The notes: generated by a model not told the origin, from the letters alone. DNA of 64,000 nt from AP-15 sp963703855 (GCA_963703855.1 CAVPFW010000015.1:62001-126000), one strand, 5' to 3'. Counted from the stretch's first letter, positions 36,334 to 45,792 are shown. Numbers and translations are program-made.

Positions 36334-36972
36334 TCACCCCTTGCCGGCGTCCCAATCCTCCCGGCTCAGCCGCTCCATCAGAAACAGGTCGCTGGTGCGC
36401 GCGTACCAGCCGCGGCCGTGCATGCGGCCGATCAGACGCATCCGCTCGGTATCGACATACATCTTTGCCGGGTCGACGAGATCGTCGCGGATGTGGATGT
36501 GGACCACCCGGCCGACTTCCAAGGTCGAGCGCGGCCCGAGCGACAGCCCGGTGATCCGGCGGCATTCGAAGCTGACCGGCGACTGCGCGATGCGCGGCGG
36601 GCGCACCCCGGCCGACGGCAGCGCGGTCAGCCCGGCTTTGTCGAGCTCGCCGATCCCGGCCGGGAAATCGACCGCGCAGATGTTCATGCGCTCGGCCAAT
36701 GCCTCGTCGACCAGGTTGACGACGAACTCGCCGCTGTCGCGGATGTTGCGCTCGGTGTCCTTGTAGCCGTCGCCGCCGGCGTCGCCGGGGCTGATCCCGA
36801 GCACGACGACCGGCGGCACCGAGCTGACCGCATTGAAAAAGCTGAAAGGTGCTGCGTTGACCCGTCCCCTGCCGTCGACCGTCGTCGCCAGCGCGATCGG
36901 CCGCGGCACCACCGTCGAAACCAATAGCTTGTAGGCGTCCGCCGCCGGGATCAGCGCCAGGTCGAAATGCAT
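36334..36972 (-). CDS. Flavin reductase-like protein
   Basis: 212 residues of the FMN-binding split-barrel (DIM6/NTAB) family. The family pattern runs through YKLLVSTVVPRPIALATTVD, NAAPFSFFNAVSSVPPVVVLG, ERNIRDSGEFVVNLVDEALA and a closing FLMERLSREDWDAGKG. It probably reduces or binds FMN for a partner oxygenase; no such partner is adjacent. The start at 36972 follows GGGGGGA, 4 bases away, which decides against a much longer open frame upstream. Confidence 0.82.
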   Translation of the reverse strand: MHFDLALIPAADAYKLLVSTVVPRPIALATTVDGRGRVNAAPFSFFNAVSSVPPVVVLGISPGDAGGDGYKDTERNIRDSGEFVVNLVDEALAERMNICAVDFPAGIGELDKAGLTALPSAGVRPPRIAQSPVSFECRRITGLSLGPRSTLEVGRVVHIHIRDDLVDPAKMYVDTERMRLIGRMHGRGWYARTSDLFLMERLSREDWDAGKG

Positions 36973-37183
36973 GTTGTCCCCCCGAGGCCAGCGATAACCC
37001 GAGAATAGTGCGAATTCTTCGGCGCGGGCGCAATTGGGGGAGGCGCGGGAGGTGCGCCGGGCGGTCCTCCGCCGGGATTGATCGGGCGGCGGCGTCGACG
37101 GCGGCGGCCGATGGGACAACCGCCGATCGGCCGGGTCGGCGGAGCGAAATCGGCCGGGTCGGCGGGAAGCGCCGGTGGGCGCG

Positions 37184-37739
37184 CTAGCCGGCAGGCGGCG
37201 CGATGTCCCTGACCGGCGGCCGGTTTCGTTTGAGATATTGAGGGCCCGGCTCTCCGGTTTGCCGGGGTCTCGCGGCCGTCGCGAGCGCCCGCCCCGGCGA
37301 CGACGATCGCCGTGCTGCCGGCGATCGGGCCGAGCGCGTTCGAACCGGCGCCGGGGCAGGGGCAGGGGTGTCCGCCCGCGATCCGGGACGGGCTTTGATC
37401 CAAGCCAGACTTCTCCGGCGCCTGAATTGTCGGGAATACCCGGATCTCGCCCGGTATCAGAAAGCGCAGCGCCCTGACGGTGAGCCCGACCCAGCCGACA
37501 TCGGTTACGATCGCCACTCGCTCGCATCGCGCCGCATGCTCGATCCCGAGATCGAGATCCTCCCATGCGGCGCCGGGAAAACGGCAGCTGAGCTCGTAAT
37601 AGAGCCGAATCTTATCGTGCCGCCTGAGCGATCTCTGCATTGCCGGGGCCAAGACCTCGCGGCAATCCTGTTGGGAAATCCGTCCGCTGACGACGATGCC
37701 TACGACATTTCCGGGAAGCCCTTCGATCAGCTCGATCAT
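37184..37739 (-). CDS. STAS/SEC14-type (SpoIIAA-like) protein (one frameshift)
   Basis: The first 110 residues (MIELIEGLPGNVVGIVVSGR, KIRLYYELSCRFPGAAWEDL, RCERVAIVTDVGWVGLTVRA, LRFLIPGEIRVFP) match the SpoIIAA-like group of small cytoplasmic proteins. The frame as written continues for another 150 low-complexity residues into the next gene. Removing one base from the GACTTC at 37408-37413 instead gives PTIQAPESLAWIKARPGSRA, the expected family ending, then a 70-residue Pro/Arg tail with a stop at 37184, 184 residues in all. The ribosome-binding site GGAGG precedes the start. Role unknown. Confidence 0.75.
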
Positions 37740-37825
37740 CCGCTGCTCCTCCACTTCACCTGGTGCGCCGTCAGAAGATCGACCGGCGGCGCCGATCGGC
37801 GCCGCTGCCGGGTGTGGGCTCCTGC

Positions 37826-39493
37826 TCAGAAAGCCACGCGCCACTTGCCGATCAGGACCTGCTCGTGGCCCTTGGCGTTCGAGACGACGACGCGCTGGCC
37901 ATACATGTACTCGACGCCGGTGGTGATGAACGCGACCGGGTTCCACACCAGGTTGACGAACACGTTCCAGAGCTCCTTGTTGACCGCATTGGACTCGTTC
38001 GGCCCGATCAGCTGCGAGTTGACCGATTGGTTGGCCATGCCGGCCGCTATGGTCGAGCGCAGGCTCGGCGTCCACCAGTGCTGGTAGCCGCCGTTCGTGC
38101 TGAACGCGAAGATCGGATTGACCAGGATGTTCGACGCCGCCATCCCGTTGGTGCAGGTCGCCGTGGGCTTCGCGCACGCGGTCGCGACGGTGTAGTTGGT
38201 CGCCAGTTGAAAGAAGGTGTTCAAGCCGCCGCTCGCATAGTTGCCGATCCCGTTGCCGGCGACGAAGCTGAACAGGAAATCGTCCTTGCCCCAGCCGAAC
38301 CAGCGGGGGTGCACATCGCCGGCGAAATGCCCGCCATAGCCGACGTACTCGCGGGCAAAGGACTTGCCGTCTTCGACCGCGGGGAAATTCATTACGCCGG
38401 CGACGTCCACATGGCCCCAGGGCTGCGACCAATAGGAGGCGGCGGTCAGGGTGGGCGCGCGCTGCTTGCCCGGGTTGGTGCCGGGGGTGCCGGCGCCGGT
38501 GCAGGGCTGGCCGTTGCAGGTCGGGGTGATGATCCCGGCCCCGGGGCCGCCGGGAAGGGCGCTGGTGACCTGGTCCGAGCTGGTTACGCCGAACGGGGTG
38601 ATCAGCGAGGTAAACGGGTTTTCCGCCGACACCGAGAAGGCGCTGCCATAGGGGCCGGCAATGGTGTAGCGCACCTGCGGGATGCGCTGGCCGCCGGTCG
38701 AGCCGATGGCGCCGCCGAATTCCATCGATTCGGTGTCGGCGTCGGCATCGGAGAAGTTGGAGAGGGCCTGGCCGCCGAGGAACCCGCCCAACGTGCCGTA
38801 AGCGAACCTGAGGCGCGGCGTCAGGCTGTCGCCGCCGCCCTGCTGCAGGGTTTGGCAGCTGAAATTGTTGCAGCCGGCCCAGTCGAAAGCGAAAAACGTG
38901 CGCGCCTCGCCCCAGGAGGTCGGAGTGCGCGTCTCGATGTCGAGCCGCGATTGCTGCACGCTGAACTCGAAGACCCCGTTTTTCGAATGGTTGGGCGACT
39001 GCGGGATGATGCCGGTGCTGCCGGGGATGCCCTTGAGGGCGGGGGCGCCGGGGACGAAGGCTTCGCCGACCGGCAATGCCACGAGGACCCCGTTCTGGCC
39101 GGAGTTGGACCCGGCGTTGCTGCCGGGGACGTTGCCGCCGCCCTGCAGAAAGTCGAGCCCGGTGAGGTCGACAAAGCCGCCGACCCGGATCGAGGTGTCG
39201 GTGCCCGGGATCAGGAACGACCGCGGGAAGCTGCCGGCGGATGTTACCGTCCCCGGCGGGGGCGGTTGGGTGCCCAAGGGTATCGTGCCGCCCCCGCCGG
39301 AGATGCCGGGCGGGAACAGCGCAGCCGTCTGGGCCTGGGCCAGCTGGTCGATCCGCTGCTGGAGCAGCTGCTGGTTGGCGCGCAGATCCGCCAGCTCGTC
39401 GGCTCTCGCTGCCGGTAAGCTCGTCAGCAGCGCGATCACGGCCGTCGCCCCGCCCAGCGCCGCTGATGTCCCGATACCATGCATTCTAATCAT
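37826..39493 (-). CDS. DcaP-like outer-membrane porin
   Basis: 555 residues. A signal peptide (MIRMHGIGTSAALGGATAVI, cleaved near AARA) precedes a short coiled-coil trimerisation helix (ELADLRANQQLLQQRIDQLA) and a Gly/Pro-rich linker. A beta-barrel with alternating strands follows (SIRVGGFVDLTGLDFLQGG, RLDIETRTPTSWGEARTFFA) and ends in aromatic WRVAF, the signal for BAM insertion. This matches DcaP-like trimeric porins for small anions and dicarboxylates. Four cysteines in loop regions (CNGQPC, CAKPTATC) are unusual for porins and may form disulfides. The start at 39493 has GGGGGAG upstream. Confidence 0.85.
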   Translation of the reverse strand: MIRMHGIGTSAALGGATAVIALLTSLPAARADELADLRANQQLLQQRIDQLAQAQTAALFPPGISGGGGTIPLGTQPPPPGTVTSAGSFPRSFLIPGTDTSIRVGGFVDLTGLDFLQGGGNVPGSNAGSNSGQNGVLVALPVGEAFVPGAPALKGIPGSTGIIPQSPNHSKNGVFEFSVQQSRLDIETRTPTSWGEARTFFAFDWAGCNNFSCQTLQQGGGDSLTPRLRFAYGTLGGFLGGQALSNFSDADADTESMEFGGAIGSTGGQRIPQVRYTIAGPYGSAFSVSAENPFTSLITPFGVTSSDQVTSALPGGPGAGIITPTCNGQPCTGAGTPGTNPGKQRAPTLTAASYWSQPWGHVDVAGVMNFPAVEDGKSFAREYVGYGGHFAGDVHPRWFGWGKDDFLFSFVAGNGIGNYASGGLNTFFQLATNYTVATACAKPTATCTNGMAASNILVNPIFAFSTNGGYQHWWTPSLRSTIAAGMANQSVNSQLIGPNESNAVNKELWNVFVNLVWNPVAFITTGVEYMYGQRVVVSNAKGHEQVLIGKWRVAF

Positions 39494-40058
39494 CGTTAGC
39501 CGCTCCCCCACTGACCAACCTCCTAAATCACAGGTTGATGTTGACCAGTGCGGCAGGTCGGTGCCATCCATCGTCAGATTGAAATCAGGTGTAGAAGCGG
39601 CTTAGACCGAGTTCCTCCAGAGATTTAGATCTCGCAGGCGCAACCTGTTAGCAACATTGAATAGGCGGACGGGATCGGCATCACCCTTGGGCGACCGCCG
39701 AAGGTCGGCGCGCCCACCCAAAACGACCGTATGTGCCACGGTGTGATATATATACAACAGGCGGGAAACGAGAAACATCACCGCCGGCCCGGCTGCCTCG
39801 CCCGGCGGAGATTTTGCGCAAGCCAGGCCGCGAGCGCCGGACCACCGACCATGGATGCTGGGCCTGCCCTGCGGCCCCGCGCGCCGACAGGCGAGCGGTT
39901 GGATCAGCCATATGGCCACCCGTGTCGGCGGGCCGCCCCCGATTCGAGGGTCGTTGCCGGGTGCGGATGCGCGCCGGCGCTTCCGGTTTATCGGCGGCGC
40001 CTCGGAACCACAGCGCCGCGATGGCCACGATGCCCGGCTTGCCGACAAACCTCGGCGA
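39494..40058. other. Non-coding gap upstream of the porin gene
   Basis: 565 bases between the porin start and the end of the LuxR-type gene, both on the minus strand. A short AT-rich stretch at 39745-39765 (gtgtgatatatatacaac) is the likeliest promoter area. No gene can be supported. Confidence 0.5.
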
Positions 40059-40817
40059 TCACCGGCTTCCGGTGCTGCCGGATTGCAGGCGCAGCCGCGA
40101 GCGCATCGACGCCTCGCCGGGTCGATGCTCGTATTCCCGCAGCCCTTCCGCGACCTGGCTGCGACGCAGAACCTGAAGCTTGCCGAGCAGGTTGTGAACA
40201 TGCGACTTCGTTGTCGCAAGGCTGATGTTCAATTGCCGGGCGATCTCCTTGTCGCTGAGCCCGCTTCTGATCAATTCGGCGGCCTGTCGCTCGCGCTTGG
40301 TCAGAACTCGCGCCGGCAATGCCGCGCTGCGGCCGGCCGCCGCCGGCGCGCCGAGAGCTATCCGACGGAGCAATCCGGCCGCGACGCGGGTCGAGCAGGC
40401 CTGCTCGCCGCGATGAATGTCCACGACCACCCCTGCCAGATCGGTTAACGCGGCGGTGCTCGGGATGTAGCCGATCACGCCCGCCTCCGCCCACGGAATG
40501 ATGTCTTCTTCGGTCTCTCTGACCGCGATCACGACGATGCGCATGCCCGGAGCGATCTCGAGAGCGCCTCTTACTCCGTCGACGCCATTGGGGACCGTCG
40601 CGTCGAGCAGAATGACGTCCGCGCCGAGGGCAGGGCTCAGCGCCGCCGCTTCAAAGAGATCGTCGCAAAGCTCGACGACGGATACCTGCGAATCTCGCTC
40701 GAATATTTGCGCCAGACCCTCGCGCAAAAAGCGCACCGCGGACACGATTATGATTTGCACACCGGTGGCGTCCGGCTGAAACGGAATTGGCTCGCGCGGC
40801 GCGGCGTTCGCCTCCAC
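40059..40817 (-). CDS. NarL/FixJ-type response regulator
   Basis: 252 residues. The receiver domain (residues about 20-140) has the phosphoacceptor Asp in DVILLDATVPNGVDG and the conserved Thr/Ser-Lys side altered (GYIPSTAALTDL), so phosphorylation behaviour may be atypical. The LuxR-type helix-turn-helix is at about 170-225: LTKRERQAAELIRSGLSDKE, IARQLNISLATTKSHVHNLL. A basic C-terminal tail follows. No histidine kinase is adjacent, so its signal and targets are unknown; the porin gene downstream is one candidate. Confidence 0.85.
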   Translation of the reverse strand: MEANAAPREPIPFQPDATGVQIIIVSAVRFLREGLAQIFERDSQVSVVELCDDLFEAAALSPALGADVILLDATVPNGVDGVRGALEIAPGMRIVVIAVRETEEDIIPWAEAGVIGYIPSTAALTDLAGVVVDIHRGEQACSTRVAAGLLRRIALGAPAAAGRSAALPARVLTKRERQAAELIRSGLSDKEIARQLNISLATTKSHVHNLLGKLQVLRRSQVAEGLREYEHRPGEASMRSRLRLQSGSTGSR

Positions 40818-41252
40818 GGCAGCCCCCTCCCGTCGCGGCGGCCCGCGCGGGGCTGCGCACCGGGGCGGGCCCGATGCGCAGCATGAAACCTCCCTTGTTC
40901 CAGGACCGGTCTCTCAACCCAAAGGCGATACAACCGATCCCGTCGTCATTATGCTCGGGGACCCCATTTCCGTTTATTGCGGAGACTCGCCCGAGCTTGT
41001 TTCGAATCAGCCAACCGTACAGCGCACCGCCGCCGGCTGTCCAGAGCGATCTTCACGGAATTGTGATCCCGCGGGACCAGGCTTTAAGCCCGCGAGGGGG
41101 CGCTGACGCGGCGGCACCGGGTTCGCTCGGGCGCTCACCTCCACCGCGCTGGGCACACGCTTGTACTTTGACGGCCGCTCTCTTCTTGCCCACCTGCGGC
41201 TGCGCGCAGCCGCAGGAAGTTGCGCTGATGCGGCGGCGTCGCGCCAGGCCTC
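40818..41252. other. Non-coding gap, LuxR gene to gamma-glutamyltransferase
   Basis: 435 bases. It contains a perfect 24-bp palindrome at 41193-41216 (arms cctgcggctgcg and cgcagccgcagg), 36 bases beyond the stop of the gamma-glutamyltransferase gene. This hairpin could end its transcript although no T run follows. No gene is supported. Confidence 0.5.
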
Positions 41253-42866
41253 TCACCACGCCGATGCCCAGCCGTCGCGGCGCGGGTCGGAGCCGGCGAT
41301 CAGCATGCCGGTGGCGCGGTCGCGGCGGATGATCTCGACGCTGCACGGGCCGTCGAGGTCGCCGACGGTCTTGACCGGATGGCCGCGGCGGGCGAGCTCG
41401 TCGCGCACCGCCTCGGGAAAGCGGCGCTCGACGGTCAGCGCGTCCTCGCCGTCATGCGGCCAGTTGGCGTATTGGCCCGGAGCGTTCGAGGTCCAGCGCG
41501 GCATCTCGGCCGCCTGCTGCGGGTCGAGCCCGAAATCGATCATCGCCGTCAATACCTGCAGGTTGACCTGCACCTGGTGGTCGGCGCCGGGGGTGCCGAA
41601 GACGCACCACAGCCGGCCGTCCTTGAGAACCAACGGCGGGTTCATCGTATGCCTTACCCGCCGCCCGGGGGCCAGCCGGTTGGGGTGACCCGGCTCGAGG
41701 TGCCAATAGGCCATGCGGTTGTTGAGCAGAATGCCGGTGTCGCCGGCGATGACGCCGGAGCCAAAGCCGCTGTTGATGCTCTGAACCCCCGACACCGCGT
41801 TGCCCTCGCCGTCGGCGGTGCAGAAATAGGTGGTATCTCCCGCCGCCGCCGGTGCGGACCCGGTCGGAGCCGCGCGCCGCATGTCGATTCGGGCGGCGAG
41901 CCCGGCGGCGTATTCCTCGGACAGCAATTTCGCGAATGGCGCGTCGAGCGCGCGCGGGTCGGCGCCCCAGCGCTCGCGGTCGGCAAAGGCGAGCTTTTTG
42001 GCCTCGACCATGACATGGACCGCATCGGCCGACATGAGGCCCATCCGCGCGACATCGAAATGCTCGATGATCTTCAATTCTTCGAGCAGGACGAACCCGG
42101 TCGAGTTGGGCGGCGCCTCGAGCACGGTGAAGCCGCGGTAGTCGATCGCGATCGGCTGCTGCGCCTCGGCCGCGAAGGTTTCGAGATCGCCGGCACCGAC
42201 CATGGTCCCGGCCGCTTCAAGACCGGCGATCAGCCGCCGCGCCAGCCTGCCGCGGTAAAAGGTTTCGGCGCCCTCGGCCGCAATTTCCTCGATGGTCCGG
42301 GCGAGATCGGCCTGGACGATCGGGGTGCCGAGCGCCGGCATCTTGCCGCCCGGACGAAAAATCGCGGCGGCGCGCGGGTCGACCCCGAGCGTTGCCCGGT
42401 ATTCCTCGGCGAAATGGCTGTAGGCGCGGGTCGCGGCAAACCCGTCGCGGGCAAAGCCGATGGCCTCGGCGAACAGGTCGTGCCACGCCAGCCGGCCGAA
42501 TTCACGATGCATCATGGCGAGCCCGCCGAGCATGCCCGGGACCGAGACCGACAATGGCCCGACCCGCGGAATGCCGTCGCCGTAACGCTCGGGCGTCGCT
42601 GCGGCCGGGGCCGGCCCGGTGCCGTTGAACACGACGGCGCGCCCGGCCGATTGCCGATAAACCTGATAGAAGCCATCGCCGCCGAGCCCCGACATCATCG
42701 GCTCGACGACGGCGAGTGCCGCCGCCGTCGCCACCGCCGCATCGACCGCGTTGCCGCCCGCCCGCAACGCCAACAGGCCGGCCTGGGCCGCCAGCGGGTG
42801 GTTCGCCGCGACCGCGCCGCGCCGCCCGATGACCAGCGGCCGGTACGAGCGCATTTCAGCGGTCAT
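41253..42866 (-). CDS. Gamma-glutamyltransferase family protein
   Basis: 537 residues of the Ntn-hydrolase GGT/acylase family. The precursor self-cleaves before a Thr; the likely nucleophile is in GDTTYFCTADGEGNAVSGVQ. The N-terminal part has GGNAVDAAVATAAALAVVEP and MSGLGGDGFYQVY, and the C-terminal part has NPPLVLKDGRLWCVFGTPGA. No signal peptide is visible, in contrast to periplasmic GGTs, so it belongs with the cytoplasmic YwrD-like group. Substrate is unknown. It is divergent from a VOC gene, 109 bases apart. Confidence 0.88.
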   Translation of the reverse strand: MTAEMRSYRPLVIGRRGAVAANHPLAAQAGLLALRAGGNAVDAAVATAAALAVVEPMMSGLGGDGFYQVYRQSAGRAVVFNGTGPAPAAATPERYGDGIPRVGPLSVSVPGMLGGLAMMHREFGRLAWHDLFAEAIGFARDGFAATRAYSHFAEEYRATLGVDPRAAAIFRPGGKMPALGTPIVQADLARTIEEIAAEGAETFYRGRLARRLIAGLEAAGTMVGAGDLETFAAEAQQPIAIDYRGFTVLEAPPNSTGFVLLEELKIIEHFDVARMGLMSADAVHVMVEAKKLAFADRERWGADPRALDAPFAKLLSEEYAAGLAARIDMRRAAPTGSAPAAAGDTTYFCTADGEGNAVSGVQSINSGFGSGVIAGDTGILLNNRMAYWHLEPGHPNRLAPGRRVRHTMNPPLVLKDGRLWCVFGTPGADHQVQVNLQVLTAMIDFGLDPQQAAEMPRWTSNAPGQYANWPHDGEDALTVERRFPEAVRDELARRGHPVKTVGDLDGPCSVEIIRRDRATGMLIAGSDPRRDGWASAW

Positions 42867-42975
42867 CTCAGATCTCCTTTGGCGCGCCTCATCGGCAATC
42901 CTAACTTGCAGCGGGGACGGGCGGGGTCCTAATTTGGCCGGGTACAGGGAGATGAAGCGAAGGGAGGAATCGATA

Positions 42976-43344
42976 ATGCCGAGACTCGATCACTTGTCCC
43001 TGCCGGTTCATGATTGGCGGAAATCGCGCGATTGGTATAAAGATGCTCTCGGCTTCGAGGTCGAGTTCGAGCTTCCCGACCGCAAAACGGCGGCGATGCG
43101 CGACGATGCCGATTTGACGATTTTTCTGTACGACGGCGAAGTGCCCGCCTGCCCCGGTATATCGTTCACGATTCAGGTGAACGACGTCGAGGCGACGCAC
43201 CATGAGCTCGTTGCCGCCGGGATCTCCTTCGATCATCCGCCGATGAAGGTGGTTTGGGGCTATGGCGCGGAGCTGCGTGACCCTGACGGCTACAAGCTCA
43301 GGCTGTGGGATCAGAAGTCGATGAAGGAAAAGGGCGGCGGGTAG
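42976..43344 (+). CDS. VOC-superfamily (glyoxalase/dioxygenase fold) protein
   Basis: 122 residues with two beta-alpha-beta-beta-beta modules: MPRLDHLSLPVHDWRKSRDW, YKDALGFEVEFELPD, then ISFTIQVNDVEATHHELVAA and AELRDPDGYKLRLWD. The metal ligands of the fold (His near the start, Glu/His in later strands) are only partly evident. Function could be lyase, dioxygenase or binding protein. The ATG at 42976 has AGGGAGGA upstream. Three other VOC genes lie at 45201, 45877 and 63240. Confidence 0.82.
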   Translation: MPRLDHLSLPVHDWRKSRDWYKDALGFEVEFELPDRKTAAMRDDADLTIFLYDGEVPACPGISFTIQVNDVEATHHELVAAGISFDHPPMKVVWGYGAELRDPDGYKLRLWDQKSMKEKGGG

Positions 43345-43424
43345 CACCGAAAGCAGATCGGGTAAGCATGAGCAAAAAGCTCCCGGAAATGGAGATTGTG
43401 CGCTACGAGGGCGACGGACATTCG

Positions 43425-43559
43425 ATGAGGATCGCGTCCCGGCTCGCCCTGCTCGGCCTGTTGCTGCTTGCCGGCTGCACCACCGGCGGGACCGCTTCGG
43501 ACAACGACAAGCCAGGCAGCTTCTACGGCGGCGTGACCGGTGGCGGCAGCCGGCCATGA
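43425..43559 (+). CDS. Small lipoprotein, copy A
   Basis: 44 residues: a lipoprotein signal (MRIASRLALLGLLLLAGC) with lipobox LLAGC, then a short glycine-rich tail ending FYGGVTGGGSRP. A near-identical tail and arrangement recur in copy B at 44577, so the two are paralogues. The stop overlaps the start of a Nudix remnant (ATGA). Function unknown; the invariant FYGGVTGGGSRP tail suggests it matters. Confidence 0.7.
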   Translation: MRIASRLALLGLLLLAGCTTGGTASDNDKPGSFYGGVTGGGSRP

Positions 43560-43783
43560 AGGCGTCGAAGACGAGTTGCGGGGTCGTCGTCGGCGATGGC
43601 GGGCATATCCTCGCCGGCGGATGCCACGGCTCCCGCCGCCGCAGCCGGACGCGGCAAGGCGATCCCGAACGGCATACACCCGCGGCTCTCTTCAATCCTA
43701 TCCGAAGCGCGATTGCAACGGCCGGTCCCGGATCACCTCGCGTCACCGGCATGGCGCGAGAAATTCCGGCACCGACATCTTGA
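43556..43783 (+). pseudogene. Truncated Nudix hydrolase, copy A
   Basis: The first 20 or so codons (MKASKTSCGVVVGDGGHILA) match the start of the intact Nudix gene at 44711, whose product begins with KAATTSCGVIVGDGERILLG. After about 43620 the similarity ends and no Nudix box follows in any frame; the frame continues as arginine-rich sequence and runs into the 3' end of the convergent gene at 43743. It is the decayed partner in a duplicated lipoprotein-Nudix cassette. Confidence 0.65.
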
Positions 43784-44354
43784 CGCCCGGCAATTCGGCA
43801 AAACAGGGCTCGTACGGTTTGCATTGATACATATAGGCCCAGTGCGTCAGCAGCAGATCGCCCACGGCAACCGTGGACATCTGGTTTTCCATCGTCCACG
43901 CGCCGCGTTGCCGGGTCATTGTGCCGAGCCCCACGGTGGACTGATTGCCGGAGCCGCTGCCGCTCGTTCCCGTGCCCAGCAAGGTGAAGGTCAGGTGCAC
44001 TTTTCCCTCGGGCGTGACCGATCCGACGAGCTGCAGGCAGGAAACCGAACCGGATGTAGCCGAGCCCTTCGGCGCCATGTAGGAGACGGCGGTGGTACCC
44101 CAGAAGTAACCGTCGGCGTAATGAGCGATGCGATAGACGGTCTGGTCGGATACCGGGATCGGCGTCCTCAGGGTCGGGCTCGACGCCAGCGCCAGCAGAT
44201 ATTCCTTCGGCACGTACCAGTAGGTGCCCTCCAACCATTGCCAGCGGTCCGTGGAAAGCGGGTCGAACCATGCCTTGGCCGGCGAATAAGCGGCCAGTGC
44301 CGCGAGCCCGAGCAACACTCCACCAAATATCCCTCGCGCCGAAATCCTCCGCAT
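43743..44354 (-). CDS. Secreted protein of unknown function
   Basis: 203 residues. A signal peptide (MRRISARGIFGGVLLGLAAL, cleaved near SPAKA) is followed by a soluble domain with WLEGTYWYVPKEYLLALASS, YRIAHYADGYFWGTTAVSYM and a paired-cysteine C-terminus (YQCKPYEPCFAELPG, LAPCR). No family is recognised. The start at 44354 follows GGGAGAA. It lies between the two copies of the lipoprotein-Nudix cassette, on the opposite strand, with its 3' end overlapping the Nudix remnant. Confidence 0.7.
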   Translation of the reverse strand: MRRISARGIFGGVLLGLAALAAYSPAKAWFDPLSTDRWQWLEGTYWYVPKEYLLALASSPTLRTPIPVSDQTVYRIAHYADGYFWGTTAVSYMAPKGSATSGSVSCLQLVGSVTPEGKVHLTFTLLGTGTSGSGSGNQSTVGLGTMTRQRGAWTMENQMSTVAVGDLLLTHWAYMYQCKPYEPCFAELPGVKMSVPEFLAPCR

Positions 44355-44576
44355 GCGACTTCTCCCGTTGATGTCGACCCGTTGCCCATCGGCCGCTTTT
44401 GGCGACGGCAAACCGGTCGTTGGCGATCATCGGAGTAGGGCGCAATGCTGAACATTTCCCTGCGACGCCGCGAAAGCCGATCTCTCCGACCCGATCGGCG
44501 CGGCGAGCGGCGGATGGCGCCCGCGGTGTCGCACGGCGGACCGCGGCCGGCCTGGCTCCGCGAGACCCGCCCTGCG

Positions 44577-44714
44577 ATGAACATCGCGCCCCGGCTGGTG
44601 CTTGTCGGCCTGCTGCTGACCGCCGGCTGTGCGGCGAGCGGCAACAGCTCGGACGGCGACCGGAACGGCAGCGGCTTTTACGGCGGCGTGACAGGCGGCG
44701 GCAGCAGGCCGTGA
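44577..44714 (+). CDS. Small lipoprotein, copy B
   Basis: 45 residues: lipoprotein signal MNIAPRLVLVGLLLTAGC with lipobox LTAGC, then a Ser/Asn/Gly/Asp-rich stretch and the tail FYGGVTGGGSRP identical to copy A. Its stop overlaps the GTG start of the intact Nudix gene (GTGA at 44711-44714), so the two are translationally coupled. Function unknown. Confidence 0.7.
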   Translation: MNIAPRLVLVGLLLTAGCAASGNSSDGDRNGSGFYGGVTGGGSRP

Positions 44715-45151
44715 AGGCGGCGACGACGAGCTGCGGGGTCATCGTCGGCGACGGTGAGCGCATCCTCCTGGGTCACGCGACCCGCTCGCCGCGCTGGGAC
44801 ATCCCCAAGGGCGAGGCCGACCCCGGCGAAGGTTTTGCCGAGGCCGCCGCGCGCGAGCTGCAAGAGGAGACCGGGCTCATTGTGCCGGCGGCCGAGCTGA
44901 CGGCGCTCGGCGTCCACCGCTATCTGCGCGCCAAGGATCTGGCATTGTTCGCCTGGGTCCCGGCATATCTGCCCGATCCGAAAAGCCTCGTCTGCGCCTC
45001 GCAGTTTGCGCTGCCCGACGGGACCTTGCTGCCCGAGCTCGACCGCTTTGGCTTGTTTTCGTGGGAGGACGCGCTCGGCCGCGTCGGCAAGAGCATGGCG
45101 CGAGTGCTCGCCTCGATCCCGCACGGCGCTCGAAACGGCGCTTCGAAATGA
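44711..45151 (+). CDS. Nudix hydrolase, copy B (intact)
   Basis: 146 residues from a GTG start that overlaps the lipoprotein stop. The Nudix box is GX5EX7REXXEETG: GEADPGEGFAEAAARELQEE then TGLIV. PRWDIPKGEAD just before it is typical of the MutT/diadenosine or dinucleotide pyrophosphatase side of the family, and the C-terminal F...WEDAL segment resembles NUDIX proteins of the YvcI/NudA-like type. Substrate unknown. Coupling with a tiny lipoprotein is unusual and is repeated in the decayed copy A. Confidence 0.82.
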   Translation: MKAATTSCGVIVGDGERILLGHATRSPRWDIPKGEADPGEGFAEAAARELQEETGLIVPAAELTALGVHRYLRAKDLALFAWVPAYLPDPKSLVCASQFALPDGTLLPELDRFGLFSWEDALGRVGKSMARVLASIPHGARNGASK

Positions 45152-45200
45152 CGCATCGGTCGTGATAGGGTAGCGTCATCAGCCCTGTGAGGAGGTTCCG

Positions 45201-45627
45201 ATGCCCAAACTGCGCCACATCGCCATCGCCGCCGAAGACCCCGAAGCGATGGCCGAATTCTACAAGAAAGCGTTTGATTTCGAGGAGGTCGGGCGGCCCA
45301 ACGGGGTGCTCGCCGATGGCGTGTTCCTGAGCGACGGCACGCTCAACATGGCGATCCTCAAATTCAAGACCGACCAGCTCGGCAAAGGCATGGATTATCG
45401 CGGCATCCACCATTTCGGCGTGCTGGTCGAGGATGTCGACGAATTCTCCAAGAGGCTCGAGAAGTCTCGGTGCCCGGCACTACATCGACCAGGGCCAGGG
45501 CGGGCATCAGGCCGGCTATTTCGAAAAGAAGTTCTTCGGCCCGGAGGGCATCCTGTTCGACATCGCCGAGCACGGCTGGGCGGGCGCCGAGCCGCTGCCG
45601 GTCGAGGTCAAGGAAGCCGCCGAGTAG
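45201..45627 (+). CDS. VOC-family protein, lactoylglutathione lyase-like (frameshift)
   Basis: Begins MPKLRHIAIAAEDPEAMAEF and runs to SKRLEKS in one frame; the remainder (ARHYIDQGQGGHQAGYFEKK, FFGPEGILFDIAEHGW) is in another. Dropping one A from the GAAGTC at 45461-45466 reads RLESLGARHYIDQG and gives 141 residues. It is a tandem paralogue of the gene at 45877, which reads through the same point without a break. Likely a metal-dependent lyase or dioxygenase fold of unknown substrate. GGAGG lies upstream of the ATG. Confidence 0.8.
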
Positions 45628-45792
45628 ATAGGCGGCTGTTCCCGCTTCTCGTGGAACCAGCTCACCGACGATACCTCGTCGTTCCCGCGAAAGCGGGAAT
45701 CCAGAGCCTGCTCCCCTGTTCCGGGCCAGGGGCAGGCTCTGGCTTGAACAGGGGGCGGGAAAGCCAAAGCGCTGGCCCTGGACCCCCGCTGG

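Noticed and set aside
36951..37739. A 263-residue STAS protein overlapping the flavin reductase start
   Set aside because: The last 150 residues are low-complexity frame noise. Removing one base at a GANTC-like site gives the family ending and an earlier stop.
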